Of a stretch of 64,000 bases of DNA, positions 35,178-47,168 are shown in pieces. Source of the DNA: Canna indica (Eukaryota > Streptophyta > Magnoliopsida > Zingiberales > Cannaceae); the NCBI GenBank assembly GCA_034359265.1, contig CP136894.1, forward strand, positions 27,434,501-27,498,500, read 5' to 3'. Within the stretch, counting starts at the first letter, position 1. The number at the start of each line of letters is the position of its first letter. The position numbers and the translations under genes are program-made. The notes under the pieces are model-generated. The model searched no databases. It was given only the letters and a program-made list of their open reading frames with translations, and was not told where the DNA came from.

Positions 35178-36169
35178 ATGGGTGGCCACCGCAAACCAAG
35201 AGAAAATGTGGCTGAGTGGGCCCACCTTATCACTGAAGAATTTTTGAATTTTGGCAGAGTACACAAAGCAACGCGGTACCACCAACTATGATAAGAAATA
35301 TTGGGAGGGGATTAGTGAGGAGTTGGAGGAAAAGTTTGGGGGCAAATTTGGGTTTGATAAGTGTAGACAAAAAATATTGTCTTCATAGAACTTATCGATC
35401 TTTCAAAGAGCTAATTAACCATACCGGAATAACCTGGAATCCTGACACAAATATCATTGAAGCTGATGAAACCGTTTGGAACCGTTCTTCGGTATGTCCT
35501 TTTTTATTAGTAGTTTTCCTTTTTATGAGTCTTATGACGACAATGTACAAATAAAAAATTGTTGGTTCGCAGACTCTTGGAGATTCATTCAAAATGTTCA
35601 AAAATGGTCCACCTAAGTTTTATGACCTGATGGAATTAGCATTTGCTAATCAGTCTAAAACGGGCCACTTAGCTTGTTCCTCATCTCAAGCAGCATTGAA
35701 CTCGGACGAGGAGTGTCGAGTTGAGAATGAGTTTAGAGATATAGGTCGAGGGAAACGACCATTGATAGCACATGAGAATGAGGGGATAGATTCAAGTGGG
35801 GGTCCAGAACCCCTTTTGCGTAGGTCCTCCCCTAACATTCCATCGGGCTCATGTAGTGGATGATCAAGGAAAAGAAGTAATTCGTCTCAATTTTCGGCCC
35901 AAGCAGTATCTGCTGCAACTGCAATAATAGATAAGTTGGGTGGAATCGCAGTTAAGGACACAAGTGCCACTGGTCCTCCTCAAGTAGTGCCCGAGTCACC
36001 CGCATCGTGTGTTTCAAGGCTGCAGAGTTTTGGCCTAGATGCTCATGTTAACAATCATGTTATAAACTTTTTAATGAAAAATCCTAATGCTCGTAGTTTC
36101 TTTGCAGCTTTGGACGATGAAAGTGTTGTAGCGTGGTGCGTGGGAATATATAGCATCAATTTTATGTAA
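35178..36169 (+). pseudogene. Myb/SANT-like gene of Harbinger element (ORF1)
   Basis: The start MGGHRKPRENVAEWAHLITE is followed by a stop after RYHQL near 35288. The same domain then continues in another frame with KKYWEGISEELEEKFGGKFG and LINHTGITWNPDTNIIEADE, the pattern of plant Myb_DNA-bind_3 proteins that act as the second protein of PIF/Harbinger elements. An intron (donor near 35491, acceptor near 35573) leads to a second exon with Ser/Pro/Glu-rich sequence and a stop at 35861, then a C-terminal helical part ending at 36169. Frameshifts and stops make it non-functional. Confidence 0.7.
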
Positions 36170-36379
36170 TATTTTCAACTTAAATGCTCCTAATATGAGG
36201 TTGTACTAAATGTTTAACTATGTGGGGTTGTACTTGAACTTGTAGTTTGCTTTGAGTAGGTTGCTTTAACATGAACTTGAACTTTACTACTTTCATTAAG
36301 TGTTGTTTGTGAACTTGAACTTGTTGAGCTTCCATTACTGCTTTCTATGCCTACTGCTCATACCCTGCCTACTGTTCCT

Positions 36380-36615
36380 TCTATGTTATTTCAGTTTGTT
36401 CTACTGTTTGCTACTTCAATTTGTTCCTACTGTTCCGTTTGCTATTTCAGTTTGTTCCTACTGTTTAATTTGCTATTTCATTACTTGTTTGCTATTTCAG
36501 TTTGTTATTTCAGTTTGTTCCTACTATTCAGTTTGCTATTTCAGTTTGCTATATCAGTTTGTTCCTACTATTTAGTTTGCTATTTCATTACTTGTTGTTT
36601 GCTATTTCAGTTTGT
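36380..36615 (+). repeat. TTTGCTATTTCAG tandem repeats upstream of transposase
   Basis: TTTGCTATTTCAG, CAGTTTGTTCCTACT and TTTCATTACTTG alternate about ten times. Each TATTTCAG looks like a 3' splice acceptor with its pyrimidine tract. The array ends about 25 bases before the transposase start codon at 36640. Confidence 0.8.
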
Positions 36616-36639
36616 TATTTTAGTTACTTTAAATTCAGA

Positions 36640-37984
36640 ATGAGTTCTAATGATGATAACGATGAGGTAAGAGATGCACTTATTAGACCTGGGATAATTC
36701 TTGCGGGTGTGGTTATACTTGATGAACTTTTTGAAGCCGCTCAATCACCACCAAGACCTGTACGCACATCTTCACTATCGGGTGCGGAATATACTCAAGA
36801 GTTGATGAACTTTCGCATCCGTTGCTATGAAAGTTTGCGGATGGAGCCTGACTTGTTTACAAGGCTATGTCAACGGCTTAGGGGGGTTGGGTTGGAAAAT
36901 CAAAGGGTATCTATTGAAGAAGGGGTAGCTATGATCTTATTCACTATTTGCCACAATGAACGTATGCGAATTGTGGCGGAACGCTACCAACACTCAACTG
37001 AAACCATGCACACATGGTTCAAGAAAGTTCTACGTGCGGTTTTGAGTCTAGCCCCTCAACTAATAGGGCCACGAGAACCCTGTAAAGTTCAACCTGAGAT
37101 ACAAGGGAATCCTCGTTAGTTTCCTTATTTTAAGGTATGAACTTAGTGGGTTTTCTTATTTTAAGGTATGGACTGATTTGAGTTTCCTTACTAATAAAAT
37201 TTTATTTTTTAGAATTGCATTGGGGCTTTTGATGGAACCCATATTTCGGCATGTGTCCCGGCCGATAAACAAGTTTTATATCGTAATAGGAAAGGTACAA
37301 CCACGTAAAATATGATGGCAACATGTGCACATAACATGATGTTTACACATGTTAAGGCCGGTTGGGAGGGGACGACAAATGACTTCCGAATTTTTTCCCA
37401 TACAATATACTCAGCCGATTCAGACTTTCACATTCCAAATGAAGGTATCATAGTAGATAAGTGTATATCTTGCTCAATGGATAGCAACTTATACTAATAA
37501 TAGCACGTCTTATTTATGTAGATGAGTTTTATGTTGTTGATGCGGGATATCCCAACGTAAGGAAGTTTTTGGCCCCTTATAGGGGTGAACGATATCATCG
37601 TTCAGATTTCCGTGGACGAGGAGGGCCATCAACCGAAAGATAATTATTTAACCAAAGGCATTCGTCTATTTGAAATGTGATTGAACGATGCTTTGATTTG
37701 CTTAAGGCACGATTCCCTATTTTAAAGCAAATGCCCAATTATAGACTGCCAAGATAAAGTAATATAGCAATACATGTTGTGTCATACACAACTTCATTAT
37801 CAAGTATCGGAATTGGGATTCCTTGATAGATGAATGGAGCACCGCTGAATTAAATTTGGATGAAGATCAAGACCCTTCATAATCATCTTCACAACAATAT
37901 GGCGGTGAATTATCTCAAAATGTGATGCATGCGATTCGGGAAGAGATCGCAGATCAACTTTGGGCCAATAGACATAGATATTGA
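36640..37984 (+). pseudogene. PIF/Harbinger transposase (DDE_Tnp_4 type), broken
   Basis: The coding part starts at 36640 (MSSNDDNDEVRD) and runs to TGA at 37982-37984. The N-terminal region has RMEPDLFTRLCQRLRG and the helical ERYQHSTETMHTWFKKVLRA. The catalytic domain has GAFDGTHI (first Asp, near 37225), VVDAGYPN (second Asp, near 37535) and IERCFDLLKARFPIL (Glu, near 37685), as expected of HARBI1-like enzymes. A stop after IQGNPR (37119), a probable intron or insertion up to 37213, and further stops near 37300, 37640, 37670 and 37755 break the frame. It is decayed but easily recognised. Confidence 0.85.
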
Positions 37985-38122
37985 ATTAGAATGGGCGCAT
38001 GTAACTAACTTGTATATTAGTAACCTTAATTAGTTTTTTACTTTGCTTTTAAGTTTGTGTAACCTGACTTATTTTTATGTAATATATATTCTAATGCAAA
38101 ATATTGGTTTTGTTAAATTAGA

Positions 38123-38500
38123 ATGGCAGCATCGAGTTCAAAAAATACTAATGGAAAATATATCAAATATGCCAATAAAAAATGTACGTGCGGCAACCGA
38201 GCTAGTGTAAGGATTAGCGAATCAAAAGATAATCTGGGCCGGTTATATGCAGTGTGCTAGAACACTCCCGAATGTGGGTTTTTTCAATGGTTCACACCCA
38301 TCGCACCTATAGATGAAGGTGAAGAAGAGGTCAATCGTAATAGCGAAATAGATAATTTAAGAAGAGACCTAAATATGTTGGTGGCCAAAGTAAACAAACA
38401 TCAAGAGTTGGTCACCAAGGGGTTAGTCAAACTTCAAGCTTTGGTCACCAAGGGGATAGTGCTAGTGGTTGTTATTATGTTAGTTTTTATGTATAAATAG
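38123..38500 (+). pseudogene. GRF zinc-finger / membrane-anchor protein, one stop
   Basis: This is a 126-codon frame with one internal TAG at 38258-38260. It begins MAASSSKNTNGKYIK, then has CTCGNRASVRIS and CGFFQWF, the pattern of a GRF zinc finger (C-x-C, C, C and aromatic residues). A coiled-coil-like segment follows (LRRDLNMLVAKVNKHQELV), and a hydrophobic end IVLVVVIMLVFMYK could span a membrane. Small GRF proteins of this build are common in plants and often lie beside transposases. Its host function is unknown; it may be a passenger. Confidence 0.6.
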
Positions 38501-38720
38501 ATATGGATGTTGGATATTGTTTGACTTGGATTTGAACAGTCTGTATATTTGACTTGAATTTGAACACTATGTATGTTTGACTTGGACATTTGATTCCTTC
38601 CTTGCACATATGTTAGTTGATGGTATATCGGAAAGGAAATGGAAGCGATACCCAATCAATGGGTATGCACACTTTCCTTCCTAATACCGTAGATCAATAT
38701 TGCCTAATACTATGTATGTT

Positions 38721-38784
38721 TTGTGTATGCTTATATGATTGTATTTATGGTTGTTGTGTATGCTTATATGATTGTATTTATGGT
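38721..38784 (+). repeat. Short direct duplication
   Basis: GTATGCTTATATGATTGTAT and the bases after it occur twice head to tail, followed by a GGAGGCGATCAT motif that is also repeated (38786 and 38831). Confidence 0.7.
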
Positions 38785-38988
38785 TGGAGGCGATCATGGG
38801 CAGGTTTGTTCTTGTGTAGCAATGAATTGGAGGCGATCATCAATTAATGATGATACACATTTCCTTCATCGCCCAACATTATATGGAACTTGAGATGGAC
38901 TGTTGGATGTTAGTTTTCTATATGGTATGCTGATATGGAACTTGATATGGTCTCATGCTATTTAATTTTGTATATTGCCATATATGCT

Positions 38989-39180
38989 GAACTGTTGGAG
39001 TTGTTGTTGACTGAGCTCATAGCTGAGTTGCTGTTATTGATATATGGTGAACTACTGAATTTGTTGTTGACTAAGTTCATGACTGAGTTGTTGTTATTGG
39101 ATATATGGTGAACTGCTGGATTTGTTGTTGACTGAGTTCATAGCCGAGTTGTTGTTATTGATATATGGTGAACTGCTATT
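38989..39180 (+). repeat. 60-bp tandem repeat, about 3 units
   Basis: Units beginning GAACTG/GAACTA at 38989, 39049, 39110 and 39170 share TTTGTTGTTGACTGAGTTCA and TTGTTATTGATATATGGT. It lies between the GRF pseudogene and the plastid insert. Confidence 0.85.
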
Positions 39181-39368
39181 CTCTTTTGGTTTTACAGTAT
39201 GGTTGATTACAGTTTGGTTAGGGATGATTTGATTCATAATTTAAGTATAATTTATTACAGTATGACCAAGGGCTGATTTATTTCATGATTTAAGTATAAT
39301 TTATTTTTGGCTATATGTTGATTTCACTTCAATTTTACTTTACAGTGAACTGCTATAGTTTTTTAAAT

Positions 39369-40788
<1,420 letters not shown>

Positions 40789-43340
40789 GTAATATGCTAG
40801 ATATTAATTCTAATTTCCATTTATTGTGTGTGTTCGCTAGCCTAGCGGACAAGTTCGAGGTCGAGCTAGTCGACTCATGCTCTAGTGCGAGCTTGCGAAC
40901 TCGAGTGAGTAGGAATTTGATTTTGTAGTTTCTTTCCTTGATTGGATGAATTTATTTAAGTTTAATGCACGATTGTTTAGTTATGTGCATGTGGTTGTTG
41001 CTAGTAATTTGTCATGGGATTAGAATAGGATTAATTAAGCTTACTTGGGTTAGCGGGTTGAGAGGTTAGTGGGTTTGGATCCGAGTTGAGGCGGATGCAG
41101 GTAAATGAAGGTTAGGGTTGAATAGGAGGGGAAGGGATTATAAAATCCCCCCTAGGGCTTGCAGCTCCCTATTGGAGCTGCACAAGCCGCGTAGAGAGAG
41201 GAGCCACCCAGCCAAGCCGAGCCGCCCCTCTCCCATCTTCCTCTTCCTTGGAGCTGCCGCCCCTAAGCCAACCGCCGAGCCTCTCTCCCTCCCCTCTCTT
41301 CCTTTCTCTCTCTTCCCCTCTCCTTGGAGCCAAGCCGACGGCTTAGGTGTAGCCGGCGCCCCCTTGAACCTTGGAGCCGTTGCCTTTCTTGAAGAGGAGC
41401 CGCCGCCCCTTGTTGAGCCGAGCTGCCCCCTTTGAGGCCGAATTCGGAGGCCGCCGATTTAGAGTTTCTCGTACTCTTTCCTCCTAGATCAAGGTGAGTG
41501 GTTTTACCTCTTCTTTTTCGGATTTTCTCGTGATCTTGAGCCAATTTGGGGCATCTTCTTGTTTCTTGATATTTTCGCCGAATCGTGAGTTTTGAACACC
41601 GTATTCTTGTGCCGATTTGTGTGAGGAGGGCTCGGGATCCTCCCTTTGTGGCTCGGCAGCCCCAGGCTTACCCTATGGGTGCTCGGCCAAGGGAGAAGCA
41701 AGGGTGCCCTTAAGGTGTTCGATGAAATGCCTAAGTGAGCGATCTTGTTTATCTTGAAGTGTAAAACTTGATTTTTTTGCCTAATTAGGTTCTTGAATGG
41801 TGGTTGTATGCCTTAGATTTAATTATGTGATTTTTGGGTAGAAATCATGTTATAAGATTAAGATCTTGATATTGATGCCATGAGGATTCTTAAAAAGGGG
41901 TTCTTGATCATGATGCTTGTTTCTTGATTAAGGTGTTGTGGATATTTGTTAATCTTGTGTAATAAGCATGAAATCTGTGAAATTTATCATGAGATTAGTA
42001 TTATGTTCTAATGATAATTAAGGATCAAATTTCTGTTAATTTCGGATTTATTTTAATGCTATGTTGAAAACTTAATGTTGCTGGAATTTCATGATGAGAT
42101 GATGAATTTGTGCTATTTTTGAAATACATGTTGTGGTGTGTATATTTTCTTTGAACATAGTCGTGTAACTTATCGTTTTGACCATAAAACATAGTTTGGA
42201 AAAATAGGATACACTCTAGAGACCAGATTCGAGTTAGATACATTAGTTTCGGGCATTACAGTAAGCTAAACAAAACCCTGAAACAAAACCCTAATCTTGG
42301 TGATTTAAATTTTAATTGCATAATTAAAATTAGGCAAAGGGTCAGCATAATCTGTTATGAACCAACAAGTAAAGTTTATGCATGAAAAAAAACCACACGG
42401 GTTATGACAATACGGGTCTAGGAGTTGGGGTCGAGTATTGGAGTGTTGAGACGCTTTCCAATAAGGACACCCCTAAGACACCGTAGGAGAGACTTGACTT
42501 ATGTCATGTTGTGCCTTATCTTTATGAATGGTGAAGAGGCTCGTTGAGGAGCCGAATTGCGGGCTAGGCCCAGGCGATTGGATGGCTAATTCCCAATCTG
42601 GGGAACAAGTTTGGTTGAGCAAATCCCGATTGTTCTGGTTTGGCCTCGTGGGATAATTTCGGAGGGCCTACCCGATTATCCCCGAAGTGGTTTTAAGGAA
42701 TAGGTTCGGAGGGCGTACCCGATTATTCTTGTGATATCCTAAAGGCGTAAGTTCGGAGGGCCTACCCGATTACCCCTGTGATATCTTAAAGGGGCAAGTT
42801 CGGATGGGCGAATCCCGATTATCCCTTAGCGTCTTGTGGAGCAAGTTCGGAGGGCCTTCCTGATTGCTCCCGAGTTTCTCTATACTAGGATAAGTTCGGA
42901 GGGCCTTCCCGATAGGCTTAGGCTTGTTGATCTTCACCGTTTGGGTGTTGGCTGTCTTCGGGCAGGTGGTGGCCAGATGGTCTGTTAGCTGGTCACTTCC
43001 TTGTGACATTTTTCCTACTTGAGTCAGGAGATTTGCTTTATGCATCCTAATTATGATTTTTTTTTGTGGAGGTGGGTAGAACTGCTCACTAAGTTCTTTT
43101 GAACTCGCCCATTGTCGTTGTTTTATTTTGTAGAGTCTGACCGGTGAGGTGGGCTGGAGCACTTGGTGCGGCTGGAGGGCAGAGGAGCTGTATTGATCTC
43201 ATAGCAGTCCTAGTTAGGGGTCGTAGTCGAGTTTTGGTAGTTAGTCATGCACTTATGTTTCAATGTTTTGGAGTTGTAGTCCCTTTGGGAACATTTATGT
43301 CTTTATTACATATTTTATTGTAATTGAACAATTGAACTTG
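40789..43340 (+). mobile_element. Solo LTR of a Tekay-like gypsy element (approximate end)
   Basis: The start TGTAATATGCTAGATATT followed by GTGTGT and TAGC..GAGGTCGAG matches in order the start of the 3' LTR at 59107 (TGTAATACCTGCTAAAAATT). There is a GC- and Pro-rich stretch (41118-41544) and a GTTCGGAGGGCC repeat array, but no gag or pol. No 3' boundary or 5-bp duplication could be fixed, so the end is an estimate. The 105-codon open frame at 41118 is treated as LTR leader sequence. Confidence 0.55.
42655..42925 (+). repeat. GTTCGGAGGGCCTACCCGAT repeats
   Basis: Five or six copies of a 50-60 bp unit with AAGTTCGGAGGGCCTACCCG followed by ATTATCCC lie in tandem. Such arrays are common in the R/U5 part of long plant gypsy LTRs. 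Confidence 0.8.
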
Positions 43341-43499
43341 TTTTGTTATTTTCGCACTTTATGATTTTGCTAAAATTACTTATAATGATTTCTAGTTTGG
43401 TTTTTCATTTGAAATAAAACTTGTTATTTCTTTTCCGCTATGTTTTATTGTTCAGTTAACTTGTTATTTCTTTTCCGATATCTCAGTAGTCTTTAACAT

Positions 43500-44815
43500 A
43501 TTAAGGAGCTCGAACAGTGAAACATCCAGCTTGTTCATGTGGAAGTAAAAGCTTGTTCATGTGGAAGTTAACGATGAACTGTGAGTACGAATCTGGGAGG
43601 AATTTGAGTACTAAGTCATGATTTAGCTCCTTGTCCATCACTACAAGAAAAATGAGCATCAGTGACAAAAATTTTATGACAGTTAAAATTCGTCACAAAG
43701 TGTGACTGTGACGGATTTGTGACGGTTTGAAATAAACATTCTTTTTTTCAAAACAGTGACGGATTTGTGACGAAAATCCGACATAAGACGATTCCTCACA
43801 AATCAGTTACAAATTTTTTGATCAATTTGGTCTAGAATTTTTAATAAATAACATTAGTGACAGAATAATGACTGATTTCATTTTCGTCACTAATATTCCG
43901 ACACTAATCTGTCACTGAATTTTTTTCTTCATATCCGTCACAGATCCGTCATTGAGCCACCGCGTCACTCGGTGACGAAAATAGAAATTCATCACAAAAT
44001 TAAAATAAATTTTATCATATTTAATCCCACATGGGTTAAAAATATTTTTTACTTATTCTTAACCATTATAAATATAAACTTTTAGTCTCATACAGATTAC
44101 TTTTTTTTTTCTCCTAACTTTCTTGAATGTTATAAATTGACTCATGAGATTAAAATTTTTATTATCATGCTATCTTTTATAATTTTTTTAAAAATATTAT
44201 AAAAGTATAAATAATAATATTATATTATATAATTATAGATTATTATATTATAATATTGTAATATTATTATATTATAATATTATAATAATCTATAATATAA
44301 TATATATAATTGATATTTTTTATTAATAAGAAATTATAATTAATATTACAATTAGTGATGAAAAATTTATTTTCGATCATCGACATTAGTGACGGATTTT
44401 GTGACGGAAATTTTTTCGTCACTAAGTTTTGTGACGGACACATCCATCATAGAAGAGCTAATAGAGCATTAGCTACGAGACTTTCAGCAACAGATTTTTT
44501 GACGAAACTTTCTGTCACCGATACCCTTCAGTGATGGATTTTCAAGCATCAGTGACGAATTTTTCCATCAGTGATGCCTATTTTTCTTGTAGTGCATGAC
44601 AAAGCCCAATCTCTTCAACTCCCCAATCAAATTGATTAGTTTGAGGACATTGACTTCGATAGGAGTGTCTTCCTTCATTTTGACATGGAAGAGTTGTTTG
44701 GATAATTCGTATCTGGTAGTCCTACTATACTCACCATAGAACTCCTTGTGATGAAGTAGAATAAAGTGGGCATTTATCTTAGTTTTCATGTTGCCTTCGC
44801 AATCCATCACTCACG
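43500..44815 (-). pseudogene. Copia-type gag fragment split by CACTA MITE E
   Basis: Minus-strand sense: HKEFYGEYSRTTRYELSKQL and NVLKLINLIGELKRLGFVM at 44810-44595, continuing after the 956-bp insertion with DKELNHDLVLKFLPDSYSQF and IVNFHMNKL (43638-43540). This is the typical plant Ty1/copia gag core (L-F-x-x-K-M, L-I-x-x-L-x-x-L-G-F, L-P-x-S-Y/F-x-Q-F). The CAT triplet at the break is duplicated by the insertion. Start and end of gag are not preserved. Confidence 0.8.
43639..44594. mobile_element. CACTA MITE E in copia gag
   Basis: The ends CACTACAAGAAAAA and TTTTTCTTGTAGTG are perfect inverted repeats; the target triplet CAT flanks both sides (43636-43638 and 44595-44597). Subterminal GTGACGGATTTGTGACGG-type repeats occur on both arms, with an AT-rich palindromic centre (44210-44320). 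No coding capacity. The terminal sequence differs from elements A-D, so it belongs to another CACTA group. Confidence 0.93.
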
Positions 44816-45620
44816 GATGCAATCATGATGCATTGCACGAGAGTGTTGACACCTTGCTACTTCTTATAAGTAAGCTTTTCTTTTTGGGTGTAGTTCCCTT
44901 CTCCAAGGGGTTCCACCGATGCCGGGTTATCAAGAACATAGGAGTATTTCTCTTGAGTGGGGACGATCCTCAAATTTCTCAACCAATCCACGTAGTTAGA
45001 GCCAATTAATTTACTAGCATCTAGTATGCTTCACAACGATAGTGAAGATGACATGGTGATTATAAATGCTACAAAAACAAGAAAGACATGTATAAGCAGT
45101 TGTTCATGATGCATGATTATTGATGTCTTTTAATTAATCATGTCTCCCACTAATTTTAGCGATTCCTAAAGAATCTTGCAAATGGGAAACAAGAGGCCAT
45201 GTTAATAGGTCTCCTTAGCAGGAAGAATCGAACTCCGCTTTCCCTACTCGGATCTCACATGTAACACGATAAACCCTAATAGGTCCATGGGTATGTTACT
45301 CTTTACTGATCATATCTCATGTGACTTCCATCGTATTATGCCTCTATGGTTACTACGATCTTGTGTGAGCACAACAAACCATAAAACCTTGTTGCGTCGG
45401 ACTCATCGTTCCTATCCCCAACGAGAAGGTGACTACCCTTGAGTGTAGCTCAACGAGGCGATCACGTTCAAGCAAGTGGTATAAACATATCTCATTGTGT
45501 TGTGATGAGGTGCATTGTGCCAACTTGCACAATGGGTCTTGTGTGTGCATAATAAATCCGCTATGTTTGTAGACACACTCTACCCTTCATAATGATGGAA
45601 GGCGTGAGCAGTATTCTTTA
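44816..45620 (-). other. Copia-associated non-coding region
   Basis: The sequence lies between the gag fragment and the Pack-MULE. It resembles in style the LTR/U3 sequence at 48,800-49,530 (phrases on conversion from CACAATGGGTC to GGTCACCTTC-like runs), but homology could not be established by eye. Small open frames here are not supported. Confidence 0.35.
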
Positions 45621-45754
45621 GGGTAATTGTATGGAACCACCTTCGACTATAGGCCATGTGCGCAAGACCTACCTTGACTACAGAGTGTGCTCAGAATCCC
45701 CCTCTACTACATTAGTTGTTCGAATAAGCCACATCCGTTAGCCCTCCCGTTAGT
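45621..45754 (+). repeat. Left terminal inverted repeat of Pack-MULE
   Basis: Contains TATAGGCCATGTGCGCAAGA, GTGTGCTCAGAA and ACTACATTAGTTGTTCGAAT, all found in complement in the right repeat (47025-47159). Confidence 0.9.
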
Positions 45755-46045
45755 AAGTTAACAATTATATGGTAGTGTTTAACATGTTAATAAAATACTA
45801 AACTCAAATATATCTTATCACGGAGAAAATTTCAACTTTGTGGGCCCCGTTTCTCAGAGGCCAACAAGGAGATCTCCTTGTACCACGTCATTGAAAGACA
45901 AGTCATCCACCGCCCGCACCACTTGCCGCATTACTTCCACCTTGGCTGACATCTTCTGGCTACTCCTCCTCTACCCACTTCACAGGGCCCTGTTCATCGA
46001 TGCGCTCAGATGCAACTTGAGCACGCACTCCTCCCACCCCTGACG

Positions 46046-46160
46046 GCCCACATCGTATTCCGCCTCCTCAAGGACAACGGCTTCAACAAGGTCAAGCTCT
46101 TCGAAGCTGATCCTGAAGCCCTCCGCGCCCTCGGGCACACCAACATCGATGTCCAACTTC
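46046..46160 (+). pseudogene. Captured GH17 beta-1,3-glucanase fragment
   Basis: The frame includes VFRLLKDNGFNKVKLFEADP and EALRALGHTNIDVQLPN, the N-terminal part of plant glycosyl hydrolase family 17 (R-L-L-K-x-N-G-x-x-K-V-K-L-F-x-A-D/E-P). The catalytic residues and the rest of the domain are missing. An open reading (46010-46258) continues into unrelated sequence. It is inside the Pack-MULE and is therefore a copied exon fragment, not a gene. Confidence 0.75.
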
Positions 46161-46459
46161 CAAATGTGTGTCGAACCTGCCAACACAATGCAGTGGGAGT
46201 GTGGGACCGACTTCCATGGCGATCGACGACCCACCCACACTTGTATATATTAACTTAATGAAACGCTTGCTTGATTGCTTATTGCTAGTTTTCAGGTAAC
46301 ACTAATGGCAAAACTTGGACGCTCTCATGAACGCTGCTAAGCTAGCCTGAGTGCCGCTGATAGAGGGAGAAGAAGGTCATGGGCGAAAATGGATCTATGA
46401 CCCTTTGTTTGGCTCATTGTGGAACCCCTCCTGCTAAAGCTGCCATCTATTTTGAAGTT

Positions 46460-46920
46460 GACCGGTTATGGTGTCCACCCCTCCACCACCCCCTGCTTCT
46501 ACTCCCTCCAGTTCTAGGACTACCTTTCCTCCTTCCCGGCCACCACGCCGCTCCCCATCGCCGACGACCCCACGTCACCCACCAACCTGATGGAAGCGCC
46601 CACCTCCTCTGCCACCACTTCTACACCGGTGGTCATCAGCCTCAACCTGGCCACACTACAACGGTTGGAGGGGAACCGTGCAAGCCTAATGGTGTCGATC
46701 TACATGGGCCAAACTGGGAGCACCTACGAGTTTAGCTCCGGGCGGCTGCTGGGGCGTGTGCCGGTGGCAGTGGTCCTGGAGACGGTGCCAACACGATCGA
46801 CGGTGGTCTAGAGCAGCTGGGTTAGCGTGGGGATTGAGCGAATGGCGGTGAGGCCCAGCTGTCAAGGTCGTCGCCTCCATCGCCGTGGGTCTCCACTGCG
46901 ACCTCCTCTAGATCTCCATT
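46460..46920 (+). pseudogene. Captured DUF1005-type gene fragment
   Basis: The frame 46590-46811 includes VVISLNLATLQRLEGNRASL and MVSIYMGQTGSTYEFSSGRL, then LGRVPVAVVLE, the pattern of plant DUF1005 proteins (S-I-Y-x-G-R/Q-x-G-S/T-T-x-x-x-S-G-R-L-L-G). A stop at 46809-46811 is followed in another register by SWVSVGIERMAVRPSCQ, which continues the same family. The function of the family is not known. It is a fragment with a stop, carried by the Pack-MULE. Confidence 0.7.
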
Positions 46921-47024
46921 ATGCAGGTATTTAGGAACGATCGGTGGTAAGCCATACACGTCGGAGACCGGTGACGCGCTGGAGCTCTAGATGAATATGT
47001 GAAAAGTACAGTCATGCACAATGG

Positions 47025-47159
47025 ACTAACGGGAAAACTAACGGAGGTGGCTTATTCGAACAACTAATGTAGTGGAGGGGGGTTCTGAGCACACTTTATA
47101 GTCAATGTAGGTCTTGCACACATGGCCTATAGCCGAGGAGGATTCCGTATAATTTATCC
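47025..47159 (-). repeat. Right terminal inverted repeat of Pack-MULE
   Basis: It is the complement of the left repeat (45621-45754), with scattered substitutions that show the element is not recent. Confidence 0.9.
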
Positions 47160-47168
47160 TATTATTTA

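Larger units (their letters stand above)
33615..38500 (+). mobile_element. PIF/Harbinger-like DNA transposon, decayed
   Basis: The left end GGGGCTATTTGGTTAC follows TAA (33612-33614), the usual 3-bp target of this superfamily. Inside, on the plus strand, are a Myb/SANT-like gene (35178-36169) and a DDE transposase (36640-37984), the standard two-gene set of PIF/Harbinger. A GRF zinc-finger pseudogene follows (38123-38500) and may or may not be part of the element. No right terminal repeat matching the left end was found, so the right border is arbitrary. The bracketed tandem repeats suggest old age. Confidence 0.7.
45621..47159 (+). mobile_element. Pack-MULE (Mutator-like element with captured gene fragments)
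   Basis: Long terminal inverted repeats at 45621-45754 and 47025-47159 match along most of about 135 bp. They are flanked by 9-bp duplications TATTCTTTA (45612-45620) and TATTATTTA (47160-47168), matching at 8 of 9 positions. The GC-rich interior carries parts of two unrelated host genes, a GH17 glucanase and a DUF1005 protein, and no transposase. Long TIRs, 9-bp duplications and captured exons define a Pack-MULE. Confidence 0.88.

Noticed and set aside
41118..41544. Pro/Ser-rich open frame of about 105 codons and its antisense
   Set aside because: It lies in the GC-rich leader of a gypsy-type LTR; similar leaders recur at 60960-61110; no domain or conserved start.
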